Both the position numbers and the translations under genes were made by a program. A stretch of DNA of 64,000 nt from Bradyrhizobium zhanjiangense. Lineage in GTDB: Bacteria; Pseudomonadota; Alphaproteobacteria; Rhizobiales; Xanthobacteraceae. Below are positions 9,115-19,500 of this stretch, piece by piece (position 1 is the stretch's first letter; the number at the start of each line of letters is the position of its first letter). The notes under the pieces were generated by a model. The model did no database searches. It was not told the DNA's origin and saw only the letters and a program-made list of their open reading frames with translations. Location: contig NZ_CP022221.1 of NCBI RefSeq assembly GCF_004114935.1, positions 8,329,001 to 8,393,000 on the forward strand. Direction: 5' to 3'.

Positions 9115-10284
9115 ATGAAGCGGGACTTCGACCTCATCGTCTATGGCGCGACCGGTTACACCGGCCGTCTCATCGCCGAATATCTGGCGACGTCCTATCG
9201 CGGCGACGAGGCTCCGTCCTGGGCGATCGCGGGACGCGCGACCGACAAGCTCCAGAAGGTGCGTGCCGACATCGGCGCACCAGACGATTTGCCTTTGGTG
9301 AAGGCGGATGCCGCCGAGCCGGCCAGCCTACGTTCGATGTGCGAGCGTGCGGCCGTGATCATCACGACGGTCGGGCCTTATCAGCTCTACGGTCCCGAGC
9401 TTGTGGCAGCCTGCGCGGCCACGGGCACTGGCTATGTCGATCTGTGCGGCGAACCGGCTTGGATGCGGCGCATGATCGACGCCCATCACGAAGAGGCGAA
9501 ACGGACCGGCGCGCGCATCGTCTTCTCCTGCGGCTTCGATTCCATCCCGTTCGATCTCGGCGTGCTCACGTTGCAGGAGAAGGCGCGCGAGAAATTCGGA
9601 CGCCCGGCGCGGCGGATCAAAGCCCGCCTGCGCAAGGTGAAAGGCGGCATGTCGGGCGGCACTGCGGCGAGCGCTCAGGCGACGTTGGGCGCCGCCGCGC
9701 GCGACCCGGCCCTGATCCGGCTGCTGAGCGATCCCTTCGCGTTGACGCCGGGGTTCACCGGGCCGTCTCAGCCGTCGGGCCTCATCCCCGAATACGACCC
9801 GAGCATGAACGTGTGGCTCGTGCCGTTCCCCATGGCGCCGATCAATACCAAGAACGTGCACCGCACGAATTTCCTGTTGGATCATCCCTACGGCACGGAC
9901 TTCGTTTACGACGAGATGATGGTCGCGCCGGGATTTGGGGAAATCGGTCGCGTGACGACGGAGACCTTCGCCACCATATTTTCCCTGCTCGGGACCGGCG
10001 GTCTCAAAGCCGGTGCAGGCCCGACTCGGGAAGAGCGCGAGAAGGGCTTCTACGACATTCTCTTCCTGGGCGAACTGCCGGATGGCGGACGGGTTGAGAC
10101 GGTCGTCACGGGCGACCGCGATCCGGGCTACGGCTCGACCAGCAAGATGATCGCCGAAAGCGCTCTCTGCCTCGTGCGCGACGTGCAGGGCGAGGGCGGC
10201 ATCTGGACGCCGGGCGCGCTGATGGGGCCGGCGTTGCGCAAGCGTCTGAAGGAGCGCGCCGGCCTCACCTTCGCCGCGCGTTGA
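9115..10284 (+). CDS. Saccharopine dehydrogenase-like / trans-acting enoyl reductase family oxidoreductase
   Basis: The 389-residue protein starts with an NAD(P)-binding Rossmann motif (IVYGATGYTGRLIAEYLA). It continues with TTVGPYQLYGPELVAACAATG, a YVDLCGEPAW segment and SCGFDSIPFDLGV, which are hallmarks of the family that includes mycobacterial trans-acting enoyl reductases. These enzymes reduce double bonds in lipid or polyketide intermediates; bacterial homologues are mostly uncharacterised. The start follows GAGGAGG. It is a single gene, about 100 bases ahead of the second S41 gene on the same strand. Confidence 0.85.
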   Translation: MKRDFDLIVYGATGYTGRLIAEYLATSYRGDEAPSWAIAGRATDKLQKVRADIGAPDDLPLVKADAAEPASLRSMCERAAVIITTVGPYQLYGPELVAACAATGTGYVDLCGEPAWMRRMIDAHHEEAKRTGARIVFSCGFDSIPFDLGVLTLQEKAREKFGRPARRIKARLRKVKGGMSGGTAASAQATLGAAARDPALIRLLSDPFALTPGFTGPSQPSGLIPEYDPSMNVWLVPFPMAPINTKNVHRTNFLLDHPYGTDFVYDEMMVAPGFGEIGRVTTETFATIFSLLGTGGLKAGAGPTREEREKGFYDILFLGELPDGGRVETVVTGDRDPGYGSTSKMIAESALCLVRDVQGEGGIWTPGALMGPALRKRLKERAGLTFAAR

Positions 10285-10385
10285 GATATCGCCCAGAACT
10301 GCATCGGCGTGCTTGAGGCATCTCCTCTGGCTCTGGAACTGCGCGATTATCGGGATAGCGACGAATTCCATCGCAAGGTTGCACG

Positions 10386-11669
10386 ATGAATAAGTTAATC
10401 AACTCAGCACTCTCGCGCCGCCACTTTTTGCGGCTAACATCCATGGCCACGGCATCAGCTCTAACTCCAACGGTGTTGTGGGCCGAGCAGCAAGAAGCAG
10501 CGGATTCGGCCACATCCCAAGCCGTGCCCGCACGCATCGCCACGTTCGATGAGGTATGGCGGACCGTGCGAGACCGGTTCTACGATCCGCACCTCCACGG
10601 CCTCGATTGGTCGGCGGTCCGGGAACGTTACTTGCCGGACGCCACGCGGGCGAGTTCCGAAGAGGCGCTGGCCGGCGTCATTAATGGCATGCTCTCTGAG
10701 CTGCATGCTTCGCACACCCGCTATTACACACCGTACGAACCAGAGTACTACCAGCTTTCCGATATCTTTGCTGGTGCGTTAAGGCGGCGCGGACTGGAAC
10801 GTGTTTTTCCGAGTGGCCGTATCTCCTATCCCGGCGTTGGCGTCCTCTCGCGTCTCGACACGCAGGGCCGCAGCATGATTACCGGTGTTGTAGACGGCAC
10901 GCCGGCCCAACAGGCCGGTCTGCTGGCTGGCGATCTGATCGTCTTCGCCGATGGTGCACCGTTTCAGCCGGTCCAGTCATTCCGTGGCAGGGTTGGCAAG
11001 GAAGTTGTGCTGCGGCTGCGTCGTGCCGGCGCATTTACGCAAATATCGGTTACCCCGGTCGAAATTGAGCCCAACAAGCTGTTCTTGGACGGCCTGAAAG
11101 CCAGCGCCCGTATAATACCGGCCAACGGCCGAAGCATCGGCTATGTTCGTGTCTGGTGCTACGCTGGCTCGGTCTATCAGCGGACGCTCGAGCATCTTCT
11201 ATCGCAGAGTCCCCTGAACGGCGCCGACGCGCTGATCTGGGACTTGCGCGATGGCTGGGGCGGCGCGATCCCCGGGTATCTTGATTTGTTCAACACGCGA
11301 GCGCCGACGATCCAGGTCACTGATCGCAATGGCGCCAACGAACTCGAGAACGTGAAGTGGCGCAAGCCTGTCGCCATGCTTGTCAACGGTGGCACCCGCA
11401 GCGGCAAGGAGATCCTTGCCTATGGCTTTAAGAAATATCGGCTTGGCGAGGTCATCGGTAGCCGGACCGAGGGAGCTGTCCTCGCTGCGACGGCATTTCT
11501 CATTGACGGCGGCTTGCTGTTGCTCGCGGTCGGGGACGTGCAGGTCGATGGCGAGCGGCTGGAAGGTGTTGGCGTCGCACCCACGATCGAGGTCCAAGCT
11601 GACCCGGCCTCAATGGGTCTAGGTGATCCTCAACTCAATCGTGCAATCGCAGTTCTATCCGTGGCCTGA
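10386..11669 (+). CDS. S41-type periplasmic protein with PDZ domain, Tat signal (paralogue B)
   Basis: This 427-residue protein is collinear with the product of the minus-strand S41 gene at 3696 and clearly homologous throughout. It has a twin-arginine-type signal (SRRHFLRLTSMATA), ELHASHTRYYTP, a PDZ domain around residues 155-210, and the catalytic core. Ser339 in GGTRSGKE is at the nucleophile position. Ala364 in RTEGAVL is exactly 25 residues later, where tail-specific protease has its catalytic Lys. The stop codon lies about 30 bases before the probable left end of the IS110 element, so the insertion left the gene intact. Confidence 0.82.
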   Translation: MNKLINSALSRRHFLRLTSMATASALTPTVLWAEQQEAADSATSQAVPARIATFDEVWRTVRDRFYDPHLHGLDWSAVRERYLPDATRASSEEALAGVINGMLSELHASHTRYYTPYEPEYYQLSDIFAGALRRRGLERVFPSGRISYPGVGVLSRLDTQGRSMITGVVDGTPAQQAGLLAGDLIVFADGAPFQPVQSFRGRVGKEVVLRLRRAGAFTQISVTPVEIEPNKLFLDGLKASARIIPANGRSIGYVRVWCYAGSVYQRTLEHLLSQSPLNGADALIWDLRDGWGGAIPGYLDLFNTRAPTIQVTDRNGANELENVKWRKPVAMLVNGGTRSGKEILAYGFKKYRLGEVIGSRTEGAVLAATAFLIDGGLLLLAVGDVQVDGERLEGVGVAPTIEVQADPASMGLGDPQLNRAIAVLSVA

Positions 11670-11710
11670 TCCTCGGGAGGCCGCCCTGCCAGCTCTGGCC
11701 CTGATCCGCG

Positions 11711-13050
11711 AAGACCGGACGCCACAAGCGAAATGCTGCGTTTCTTGCTTGAGCATTCGCCCCCACGGCAGCCAGGTTGGAGTTAATCCGCTCGTGATGC
11801 TGTGGACGGCTCCTCCACCGGCACGAGAGTGCCAAGGTATGGGCGCCGTTTTTGAGGCTCCCACGATTCGGAGGAGCAGCCTATGCAGTCAATTTCGACG
11901 ATCGGTCTGGATATTGCGAAGTCGGTCTTTCAAGTGCATGGCGTCGATGCAGCCGGGCAAGTGGTCATACGGCGTCAACTCAAGCGCCGTTTCGTGCTGT
12001 CCTTCTTTGAGAAGTTGCCACTGTGCCTGGTGGGGATCGAGGCTTGCGCATCATCCCATTATTGGTCCCGTGAGTTGCAGGCGTTGGGACATACGGTGCG
12101 ATTGTGCCTCCGGCCTATGTGAAGCCGTACGTCAAGCGGCAAAAGAACGACACCACCGACGCGGAGGCGATTTGCGAGGCGGTCACGAGACCCAACATGC
12201 GGTTCGTGCCGACCAAGACGGTCGAGCAACAGAGCTGTCTGATGCTTCATCGAGCGCGCCACCTCTTCATCCGCCAGCAGACTGCCGTCATCAATTCAAT
12301 CCGCGCCTATCTTGCCGAGCTCGGGATTGTCGCCCCGGTCGGGCGCCGGGGCGTCGATCAGTTGCTGGAAGTCGTCGCCGATACAGCTGACCGCCGGTTC
12401 CCGGAGGTGGCCCGCGCATGTCTTGCTGTTCTCGGCAGTCAATTGCGGGCGCTGAAGGTGCAAATCCTGGAGTTCGACAGGCGTATTGTCGCCTGGCATC
12501 GATCGAGCGCGACGAGCAAGCGACTGGACGCGATCCCTGGTGTTGGTCCGGCGCTGGCAACGGCGCTGGTCGCGAGCGTTGCTGATGCCAAGGCGTTCCG
12601 ATCGGGGCGAGACTTCTCGGCCTGGGTTGGGCTCGTGCCGAAGCAGAACTCGAACGGAGGCAAGGACAAGCTTGGCAGTATCAGCAAGCAGGGCGATCGC
12701 TATTTGCGCAGCCTGTTCACGGCCGGCGCACTCGCCGTGATCCGCTATGCCAAAATCCATGGAACGGGGCGTCGACCCTGGCTCTCCGCATTGCTGGCGC
12801 GGCGAGCAACTAAGGTCGCTGCCATCGCGCTCGCCAACAAACTCGCCAGGATAGCCTGGGCGATGATGGCGAGGAACGAACGCTACAAGGAACCCGCCGC
12901 TCTCATGGCGTAAACGAGATTACGCCGGACATGCCGGTGTGACGTAACGGTTGGAAGGGCGAACAGCACTTAATGCAGCGCCGGTCGATCCGGCGATCAG
13001 GACAACCCACATCGGCCACGGCATCTCCGAATGCGTGCTTTTGATCGGGA
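11711..13050 (+). mobile_element. IS110-family insertion sequence (limits approximate)
   Basis: A DEDD transposase gene is preceded by ~170 non-coding bases and followed by ~140. The 11-mer CCTGATCCGCG occurs at 11700-11710 and again at 13051-13061. I used it to set the limits, which give a unit of about 1.34 kb, normal for the family. A near copy (CCTGATCC followed by TCGGGAGG) also sits at 11665. IS110 elements lack terminal inverted repeats and carry a structured guide RNA in one non-coding end. The longer left end is the likely place for it. Confidence 0.6.
11883..12913 (+). pseudogene. IS110 transposase with a one-base frameshift
   Basis: The first frame (from an ATG after GGAGGAG) gives the RuvC-like N-terminus: GLDIAKSVFQVHGVD with its Asp, then GIEACASSHYW with its Glu. 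It continues to GHTVRL and then runs out at 12122. The rest continues one frame over, from MPPAYVKPYVKRQKNDTTDAEA, which supplies the remaining acidic residues. The C-terminal Tnp domain (DAIPGVGPALATAL, DFSAWVGLVPKQNS, GGKDKLGSISKQGDRYLR) is complete. Restoring one A near 12107 (TTGTGCC to TTGATGCC) rejoins the two parts. The enzyme is therefore probably inactive unless frameshifting occurs. Confidence 0.85.
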
Positions 13051-13070
13051 CCTGATCCGCGGAGGGCATT

Positions 13071-13187
13071 ATGGCCAGCGGTCACGTGAACCGCGCAAAC
13101 AGGCCGAACACATGGCCGCTCCGACCAACGCCGCAAAGTGAAGATTCTCCTTGCCAACCCGGAGCCGTCCACACATGGCCCCTCTGA
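13071..13187 (+). repeat. Short bradyrhizobial repeat-type ORF (MASGHVNR...)
   Basis: A 38-codon frame reading MASGHVNRANRPNTWPLRPT... then SEDSPCQPGAVHTWPL follows the IS110 element. From memory, near-identical short ORFs occur many times between genes in Bradyrhizobium genomes. That suggests a dispersed repeat rather than a protein-coding gene. No ribosome binding site is obvious. Confidence 0.4.
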
Positions 13188-13333
13188 GACGTTCGGGGCC
13201 AGCCGAATGTCCGGTTTGCGCGGCTGGTTCAACGGATCGCCCGCAACACATTCTGCGAACTTCTCAGCAAGCCAGCTTGCAACGCTTCAGACGCCGCGCC
13301 CGATCCCAGGCGGCCTGATCTGACCCGGCAGCC

Positions 13334-13600
13334 CGGCGAAAATGTCGTGATGAAGGGAAACGCTTGCAGAGGCGTTGACGGTGCTCTTTGTGGAATCAGG
13401 CACCGCACCACCCGCGCCGGGCGCTGCCATAGAAACCCCCGGGTGCCGGCACCACGGCGAGACAAGCACAGGAGGCGGTCGACCGCTTCAACCGCGCCAT
13501 GGAGAAGTTGAAAGCCGGGGATTGAGCGGGCTTCGGCAAGCACACCGATGCGATGCGCGGCCTCTTGGAAGACATGAACCGGCAATCAAGCGGGCGTTAG
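13334..13600 (+). pseudogene. C-terminal remnant of a UPF0182-like membrane protein
   Basis: Read with frame changes, the stretch gives GENVVMK, then ETLAEALTVLFVESGTAPPA, then ARQAQEAVDRFNRAMEKLKA-GD. A TGA stop at 13523 follows where Trp is expected, and AGFGKHTDAMRGLLEDMNRQ ends at the TAG at 13598. The order (VVM, ALxxLF, Pro/Ala linker, AxxxxxRAxxxLxxGDWAxxG) matches the C-terminal tail of UPF0182 proteins as I remember them. At least two frameshifts and one nonsense change show decay. No N-terminal membrane part is present. Confidence 0.5.
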
Positions 13601-13604
13601 CCGT

Positions 13605-13823
13605 TCACCCGTGCGTGAAGTCGCCCGGCTTCAATCCGAGCGCTTTCACAGCGGCCTCCGGAAGCGGTCCCCACGCTTCCACCTTTTCGTTCGGAGCCAT
13701 CATCGCAGCGATAATCGCCGCGGCGGTTTCCGGATCCCTTTCCGCCACGAAATAGACCGAGCGAACAGGTGGCCCGCCGCCTAACGGCTGAGTTGTTACC
13801 AGGACAACCTGACCATTTGCCAT
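13605..13823 (-). CDS. Hypothetical small protein, 72 residues
   Basis: From the internal ATG at 13823 the frame reads MANGQVVLVTTQPLGGGPPV, then VYFVAERDPETAAAIIAAMM, and ends KALGLKPGDFTHG. Codon use is good throughout. The longer frame upstream to 13937 has an Arg/Cys-rich, unlikely N-terminus, so I prefer the short form. No family is recognised. It may itself be the 3' part of a longer, frameshifted gene. Confidence 0.45.
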   Translation of the reverse strand: MANGQVVLVTTQPLGGGPPVRSVYFVAERDPETAAAIIAAMMAPNEKVEAWGPLPEAAVKALGLKPGDFTHG

Positions 13824-14020
13824 GCTTCGATATACCACCGCCGCAGTGCCGCTTCCATGATCGCGTAACCCCGCGGGGCGGCAATGGCGCACGCCAAGGC
13901 AACCGCGCCATGGTCTTGCATCTTCCTGGGTCACCATAAAATGGCCCAGTCATGGGGGGCACAATGGCTCGAGGAGTAAGAACGTAGCCAGCAAAACAAT
14001 GCCAACCCAGGGTCTCCGGT

Positions 14021-14382
14021 GATCACCCCTTCGAGGTATGCCACCGCAATTACCTCGCGCCAGACGGCTCCATCAACCGCCCGCTCCCTGCCTTAGCCTC
14101 CGATGCCAACCTGCTTGTAGCGCTTTACCGGTCGACGGTGCTCCTGCGCCTGTTCGACCGGAAGGTTGTTGCATTGCAGCGCACCGGGCCGTCGGAACCT
14201 ATGCCGTTTCGCTCGGCCAGGAGGCGGTATCGGTCGGAATAGCCAGTGCGATGCGAGATGACGACGTACTGCTGCCCTCCTATCGCGACAACGGCGGGCT
14301 GCTTTGGCGTGGCGTCAGACTGAAGGAGATCATGATGTTCTGAGGCGACGACGAACTTCACCGCACCCGATATTTGTTCGCG
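14021..14382 (+). pseudogene. N-terminal remnant of a 2-oxoacid dehydrogenase E1 alpha subunit
   Basis: One frame gives RNYLAPDGSINRPLPALASD, then LLVALYRSTVLLRLFDRKVV and ALQRTG. One base away the reading resumes as GTYAVSLGQEAVSVGIASAM, then DDVLLPSYRDNGGLLWRGV. A TGA follows at 14341, where relatives have Trp (MMF-stop-GDDE). This is the thiamine-diphosphate E1 alpha N-terminus of the pyruvate/branched-chain type. The catalytic middle and C-terminus are missing, so the gene is dead. The binding-protein remnant and LivF gene follow on the same strand. Confidence 0.75.
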
Positions 14383-14476
14383 TAGTGCTTGGCCAGAAGC
14401 TTCCGGGTCTGTTCCGCCAGGAGGAAGGAAACAAGCCCCCGGACGGAAAAAGAGGGGTTCAAAGGAGGATATCAAC

Positions 14477-15294
14477 ATGGCGAGCATTGCACGCAATCTA
14501 CTGTTACTGGCGGCCGTCCTGTCTGGCGCGGTGGCCAGCGCACCGGCCGCAGCGCAAAACGAGCAGTTCATCCCTATTCTGTCCTACCGGACCGGACCGT
14601 ATGCTGTGAACGGCGCGCCCTACGCAAACGGCGTTGTGGACTATTACAACCTGATCAATGAGCGTGACGGCGGCATCAACGGCGTCAAGATTCTGACGGA
14701 AGAATGCGAGACGAGTTACGCGACCGACAAGGGCGTTGAGTGCTACGAGCGCCTAAAGAGCAAGGGACCGACCGGCGCGGCCTTCATCAATCCGCTGAGG
14801 CCACCGGCTACAAGTCGCTGATGCTTCAACATGGCGCCGGCAAGTTTCCCATGCATACCGACATAGAGAAGTACGTCTACGCAAGGGGCAAAGGTTCAAC
14901 GGAGCCCGGCAAGATCGGTGAAGTTCTCTACAACCGCGGCATGGTGAATGCCATGCTCGGCGTGGAGGCGATCCGGAAGGCGCAGGAAAAGTTCGGCAAG
15001 AAACCGCTAACGGGCGAGCAGGTCCGTTGGGGGCTTGAGAACCTCATCCTCACCGGTGCACGCATCAAGGAACTCGGCTTTGAGGGGATGTTGAAGCCGG
15101 TCAGCATTTCCTGCTCCGACCACGAGGGCGCGCGCTACGGGCGCGTACAGCAGTGGGATGGCAAGGCCTGGAAAGTCATCTCCGACTGGTACACGGCTGA
15201 CGAATCGCTCATCGAACCGCTCGTCGCAGACGTGTCCGCGAAGTATGCCGCGGACAAGAAGATTCAGCCGCGCGACTGCGCGAAAGAAACCTGA
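14477..15294 (+). pseudogene. Branched-chain-type ABC substrate-binding protein with internal deletion
   Basis: A signal peptide (MASIARNLLLLAAVLSGAVA) opens ~110 residues of type I periplasmic-binding-protein sequence (YRTGPYAVNGAPYANGVVDY, KGVECYERLKSKGPTGAAF). After FINP the sense jumps frame to EATGYKSLMLQHGAGKF and continues through VYARGKGSTEPGKIGEVLYN to a normal C-terminus ending RDCAKET. Intact relatives are about 400 residues long, so roughly 130-160 residues of the middle are deleted and the junction is out of frame. It lies 75 bases ahead of the LivF-type ATPase and was presumably its partner. Confidence 0.85.
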
Positions 15295-15369
15295 ACGTAT
15301 CTCAGCAATCCGGGAGGTGGATTTGCCTCCTCTCGGATCCTCTGGGAGCTGCAACCTTTGGAGAGCTGC

Positions 15370-16206
15370 GTGTCAATTCCCAAGGCCGCTGCGGCGACAG
15401 GAGCAGCGGCAGTTCCCTCGGTCAATAATATCGAGGTTGTCTACGATCACGTCATCCTCGTGTTGAAAGGCGTATCGTTGGATGTCCCGCGGGGCGGCAT
15501 TGTCGCGCTTCTCGGCGCTAATGGTGCCGGAAAGACGACGACGCTGAAGGCGGTCTCCAATCTGCTGCATGCAGAACGCGGCGAAGTCACCAAAGGCTCG
15601 ATCCTGTTCTATGGCGTAGAAGTGCAGTCCCTGTCGCCAAACGATCTGGTGCGCCGCGTGTGCATTCAGGTGATGGAGGGGCGGCGTTGCTTCGCTCACC
15701 TCACGGTCGAAGAGAATCTTTTGACCGGCGGCTTCACCCGCAGGGATGGCAGGTCCGCGATCGCGCAGGATTTGGAGCGAGTCTATGCCTATTTCCCCCG
15801 TCTCAGGGAGCGGCGGCGTTCGACCGCCGGCTATACGTCGGGCGGCGAACAGCAGATGTGTGTGATCGGGCGTGCACTGATGTCGCGACCCAAGATGATC
15901 CTGCTCGATGAGCCTTCGATGGGCCTCGCGCCGCAGATCGTCGAAGAGATCTTCGAGATCGTGAAGGATCTCAACATCAAGGAAGGTGTCTCGTTTCTTC
16001 TCGCCGAGCAGAACACCAACATGGCGCTCAGATACGCGAGCCACGGCTATGTCCTCGAAAATGGCCGTGTGGTGATGGACGGTGAGGCGCGGGCGCTCGC
16101 CGCAAACGAGGACGTCAAGGAATTCTACCTTGGCATCGCCGGAGACAAGCGAAAATCGTTCCGCGATGTGAAGCACTACAAGCGGCGCAAACGTTGGCTC
16201 GCTTAG
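15370..16206 (+). CDS. livF: LivF-type ABC transporter ATP-binding protein
   Basis: I chose GTG at 15370 because GGAGAG lies 5 bases upstream; the frame is open to a TTG at 15358. The 278-residue ATPase has Walker A (GANGAGKTT), a variant signature TSGGEQQM in place of LSGGEQQM, Walker B with MILLDEPSMGLAP, and the H-loop region replaced by LLAEQNT, as is normal for LivF proteins. The basic C-terminus (KHYKRRKRWLA) resembles copies found beside acyl-CoA ligase genes in other alphaproteobacteria. It is the only intact member of its transporter here, because the binding protein is deleted and no permease is present. Confidence 0.85.
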   Translation: MSIPKAAAATGAAAVPSVNNIEVVYDHVILVLKGVSLDVPRGGIVALLGANGAGKTTTLKAVSNLLHAERGEVTKGSILFYGVEVQSLSPNDLVRRVCIQVMEGRRCFAHLTVEENLLTGGFTRRDGRSAIAQDLERVYAYFPRLRERRRSTAGYTSGGEQQMCVIGRALMSRPKMILLDEPSMGLAPQIVEEIFEIVKDLNIKEGVSFLLAEQNTNMALRYASHGYVLENGRVVMDGEARALAANEDVKEFYLGIAGDKRKSFRDVKHYKRRKRWLA

Positions 16207-16591
16207 CCGATGACGCTGAGTGATCCGTGCTGGGGATAGATGTAAGCCGGCATCCGCCAGCAGGTTCGGCCCCGGGTGCCTGTGCGCTAGTGGCGGAGGC
16301 CGCCGATGCTGCGGCTGTGGTGCCAAGCTGCACCATCACAGAGCGCTTGCATCCGGACAGGCTAAGTCGCAGCAGCCGCATGAGGTCGAGGTCGGGCCGT
16401 AGAGCGTGACCGAGCAGATCGTTTGCGGCGATTAGAGCCGCTACTGGATACCTCAGGCATCCTCGTGCTGACTGCAAGCGACGCGCCGGGCGATCTTCAA
16501 GGGATGCGGCCCATGTGGCGCGCATCTCGGCGAAAAAGATCCCTAATAAGGTTTCTAGGTCCGCCGCGGTTTGGACAAGCGATAGCGCAAG
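16207..16591. other. Convergent intergenic region
   Basis: About 385 bases lie between the ends of the LivF and cyclase genes. I see no gene-like frame, repeat or clear terminator hairpin. Confidence 0.5.
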
Positions 16592-19500
16592 TCACCGCAA
16601 TCGATCGAGCAAAGCCTTCGCTTCCTTCAGATCGTTCGTTTCAAAGCCCTCGGCATACCAAGCGTAGATGGGCGCGAGCAGTTCGAGCGCTTCCTTGCGT
16701 CTGCCCTGGTCCATCCATAAGGTTGCAAGGTCCATTGCAGCTCGAAGTTCGAGGGCTTTAGCGTGTTGGCTTCTTGCCGTGGTCAATGCTTGATCGAGCT
16801 GTGATTGCGCCTCGGTGCTGGCTTCCAGCGCGCCGCGGACGAGCAGCGCGCGCGCTTTCAGCCGATACAATTCGGCCTCAAATACCCGCTCGCTATTATG
16901 GCTGCTTGTAGCAAGGCCTTGCTCGATCACCTCCACCGCAGCCTCCCATTGATTGCTCAACAACAAGGCCGGACACAGGAGCACATACAGTGCCGTGATG
17001 CCTAGCTGATACCCTGCGCCACGATATTCGTTCATCGCAGTCCGGATTTCCTCGAGTGCGCTGGATGAAGGGTCAAGAGAGGTCATACATATCCCCCGGA
17101 CGGCGAGCGCCAATCCTCGCCATTGCCGGAATCCGTGTTCCTCCGACAAGGTGAGACAGCGTTCGGCATAGCGGCGCGCGGTCAATAGCTCGCCACGAAG
17201 AGCGTGGAGAACAGACGCATAATAGCAAGCGTAAGCCTGCGAATGTGGATGACTGATGTCGTCTGCCCGCTGAATGGCGGCGTCCATTCGTGTAATTGCC
17301 GTGTCGACATTGCCGAGCAGCCAGAGAACCCAAGACATCAGGGCAAGGTCCGCCACTCCGGCATCCTGGCCGGCGGCACGGGCCGCCAGTCTCTCGTCCT
17401 CGGTGCTTGCGTCAAACGCCTCAACGGCCCGTTCGATCGCTTCGCGGGCACCGGTGAGATGTCCCATGAAAAGGCGAATCATGGCTTGCCCGCGCATTGC
17501 GTTGAGCAACGCTGGTCGATTGCCGCGCGTCTCGGCGAGATGAAGGAGGACCGCGACCATTTCCTCGGCAACCGGCAACTCACCGCGAATGACGCTCGCA
17601 GTGGCCAACCAAAACATGATCTGTAGCTGCTCGGGGGGATCTCCGAGGCGCTCGCACAACTCGCGAGCACGCGTGAAGGTCGCCACCGCCTTGTTCGAGG
17701 CAGGCCCCTGGGTAGCGATCAGACAGGGTCCCAGAGCGAACTGGAAATCAAGCTCCAGCCTGTCCTTCCGTGCGCCGTCGGCCAAATGGACCGAAGCCTC
17801 GATACCTCGCTGCAGGTGGGCGATGGCTTCAACGTTGGCGGAGCGCATCGCGGCGTTCTTGCCGGCCTGTAGCCAATATCCTCCCGCCTTTTCAAACAGT
17901 CCCGACACCGTGAGATGATGCGCGAGAGTTTCGGGTTGAGCCTCCACAATTTCTGGGAACCGCTGCTCGAACGCGGTTGCGATGCTGGCATGCAGCGCTG
18001 CGCGTCGGCCCTTCAAAAGTCCCGAGTAGGCAGCGTCCCGCACCAGCGCGTGTTTGAAGGTGTAAACCGCGTGTGGAACTTCACCCCGGCAGAACAGCAG
18101 TTCCGAACGCACCAATTGGTCGAGCGCCTCGTCCAATCTCTGCTTCGGCAGCCCTGCGACGGCACTCACAAGTTCGTAATGGAATTCGCGACCCGCGACG
18201 GCACCGATTTGGGCGACGTCCCGCACCGGTGACAACCGGTCAAGGCGAGCCATCAACGAAGCTTGCAACGTGGTTGGGATCGCCAACGATGGTAGAGGCG
18301 CTTCGAGAACATATTCCCCATCCCGTTCTCGTAACAAACCGCCTTCCAGCACCATCTTCGTCAATTCCTCGACGAAGAGCGGCACCCCATCGGTGTGTGC
18401 GAGAATGTGCTCCATTACTTCCTTGGGTAGTGTTTTGCCCCCCGTCACCCGCAGGACCAACGCTGTGCCGTCGCGTCGGCCAAGGCGGGTGAGCGGGATC
18501 GTTGTGGTGTGGGGATAGCTCGGCCAGGGCGAAGTGAATTCGGGTCTGGCCGTGATCAGCACCAGTGCCCGAAGCTGCGGCACGTGCTCCACAATAGCTG
18601 CGAGAAGCTCAAGCGAGGTTGGGTCAATCCAGTGTACATCTTCGAAAATGAGTAAAGCCGGCTGCTGCGCCGCTAACCCGTCGAGCTGGGCCAGCAATGC
18701 CGCAAAGGTCTTCTCCTTGCGCTTTTGTGGAGTGAGGTCCTGCAGTCGGTAGCGGTCATCGGTCGGCAGCGCCAATAAGTTGGCCAGAACTGCCAGGTGT
18801 TCGGGATCGCCTGTGGATTGCGCCAGCAGAGCCTCGAGCTTCGATAGCTTCTCCTGAGGTGAGTCGCTGTGCCTGAACCCGGCAGCACGTTCGAGCTGGC
18901 TGATGAATGGGAACAATGCGCTGTGGGTATGATGCTCAGAACAGAAATAGCGTAGCGTTATGTGTGATTCACCGTGGAGCCGCTCATTAAGCGCCAACGC
19001 AATGTGTGATTTGCCAATCCCCGGCTCTCCCGCAAGCGCCACCACCCGGCCTTCTTCCTGGGTAGCTTGTCGCCAGCGGCGTAACAGCAGCTCTATTTCC
19101 TCCTCACGCCCGAACAACGGCGGCAGCCTAGTGGTGTGCATGGCCTCGAAGTGGCTCTCTACACCGCTCATTCCCAGCACCTGATAGACCCGGAGCGGCT
19201 CTGTCCAGCCTTTCAGCGCGACGGGACCGAGGTCGCGGTAGTGGAACTCTCCCCCGGTGAGCCGGCGCGTGCCAGCGGAGATCAACACAGTCCCAGGCTC
19301 CGCCATCGTTTGCAGGCGCGCGGCGAGGTTCGGCGTCTCACCAACAACGGCTTGCTCCGCCAGACTTTTCTCAATCAGAAGTTCGGTGACGACCACAGTC
19401 CCCGTCGCAATGCCAACGCGAATCTGCAGCGCCTCGGCGACATTCCGGATACTCGCTACGGCACCAACGAGTGTGAGCGCAGCGCGCACAGCCTGTTCGG

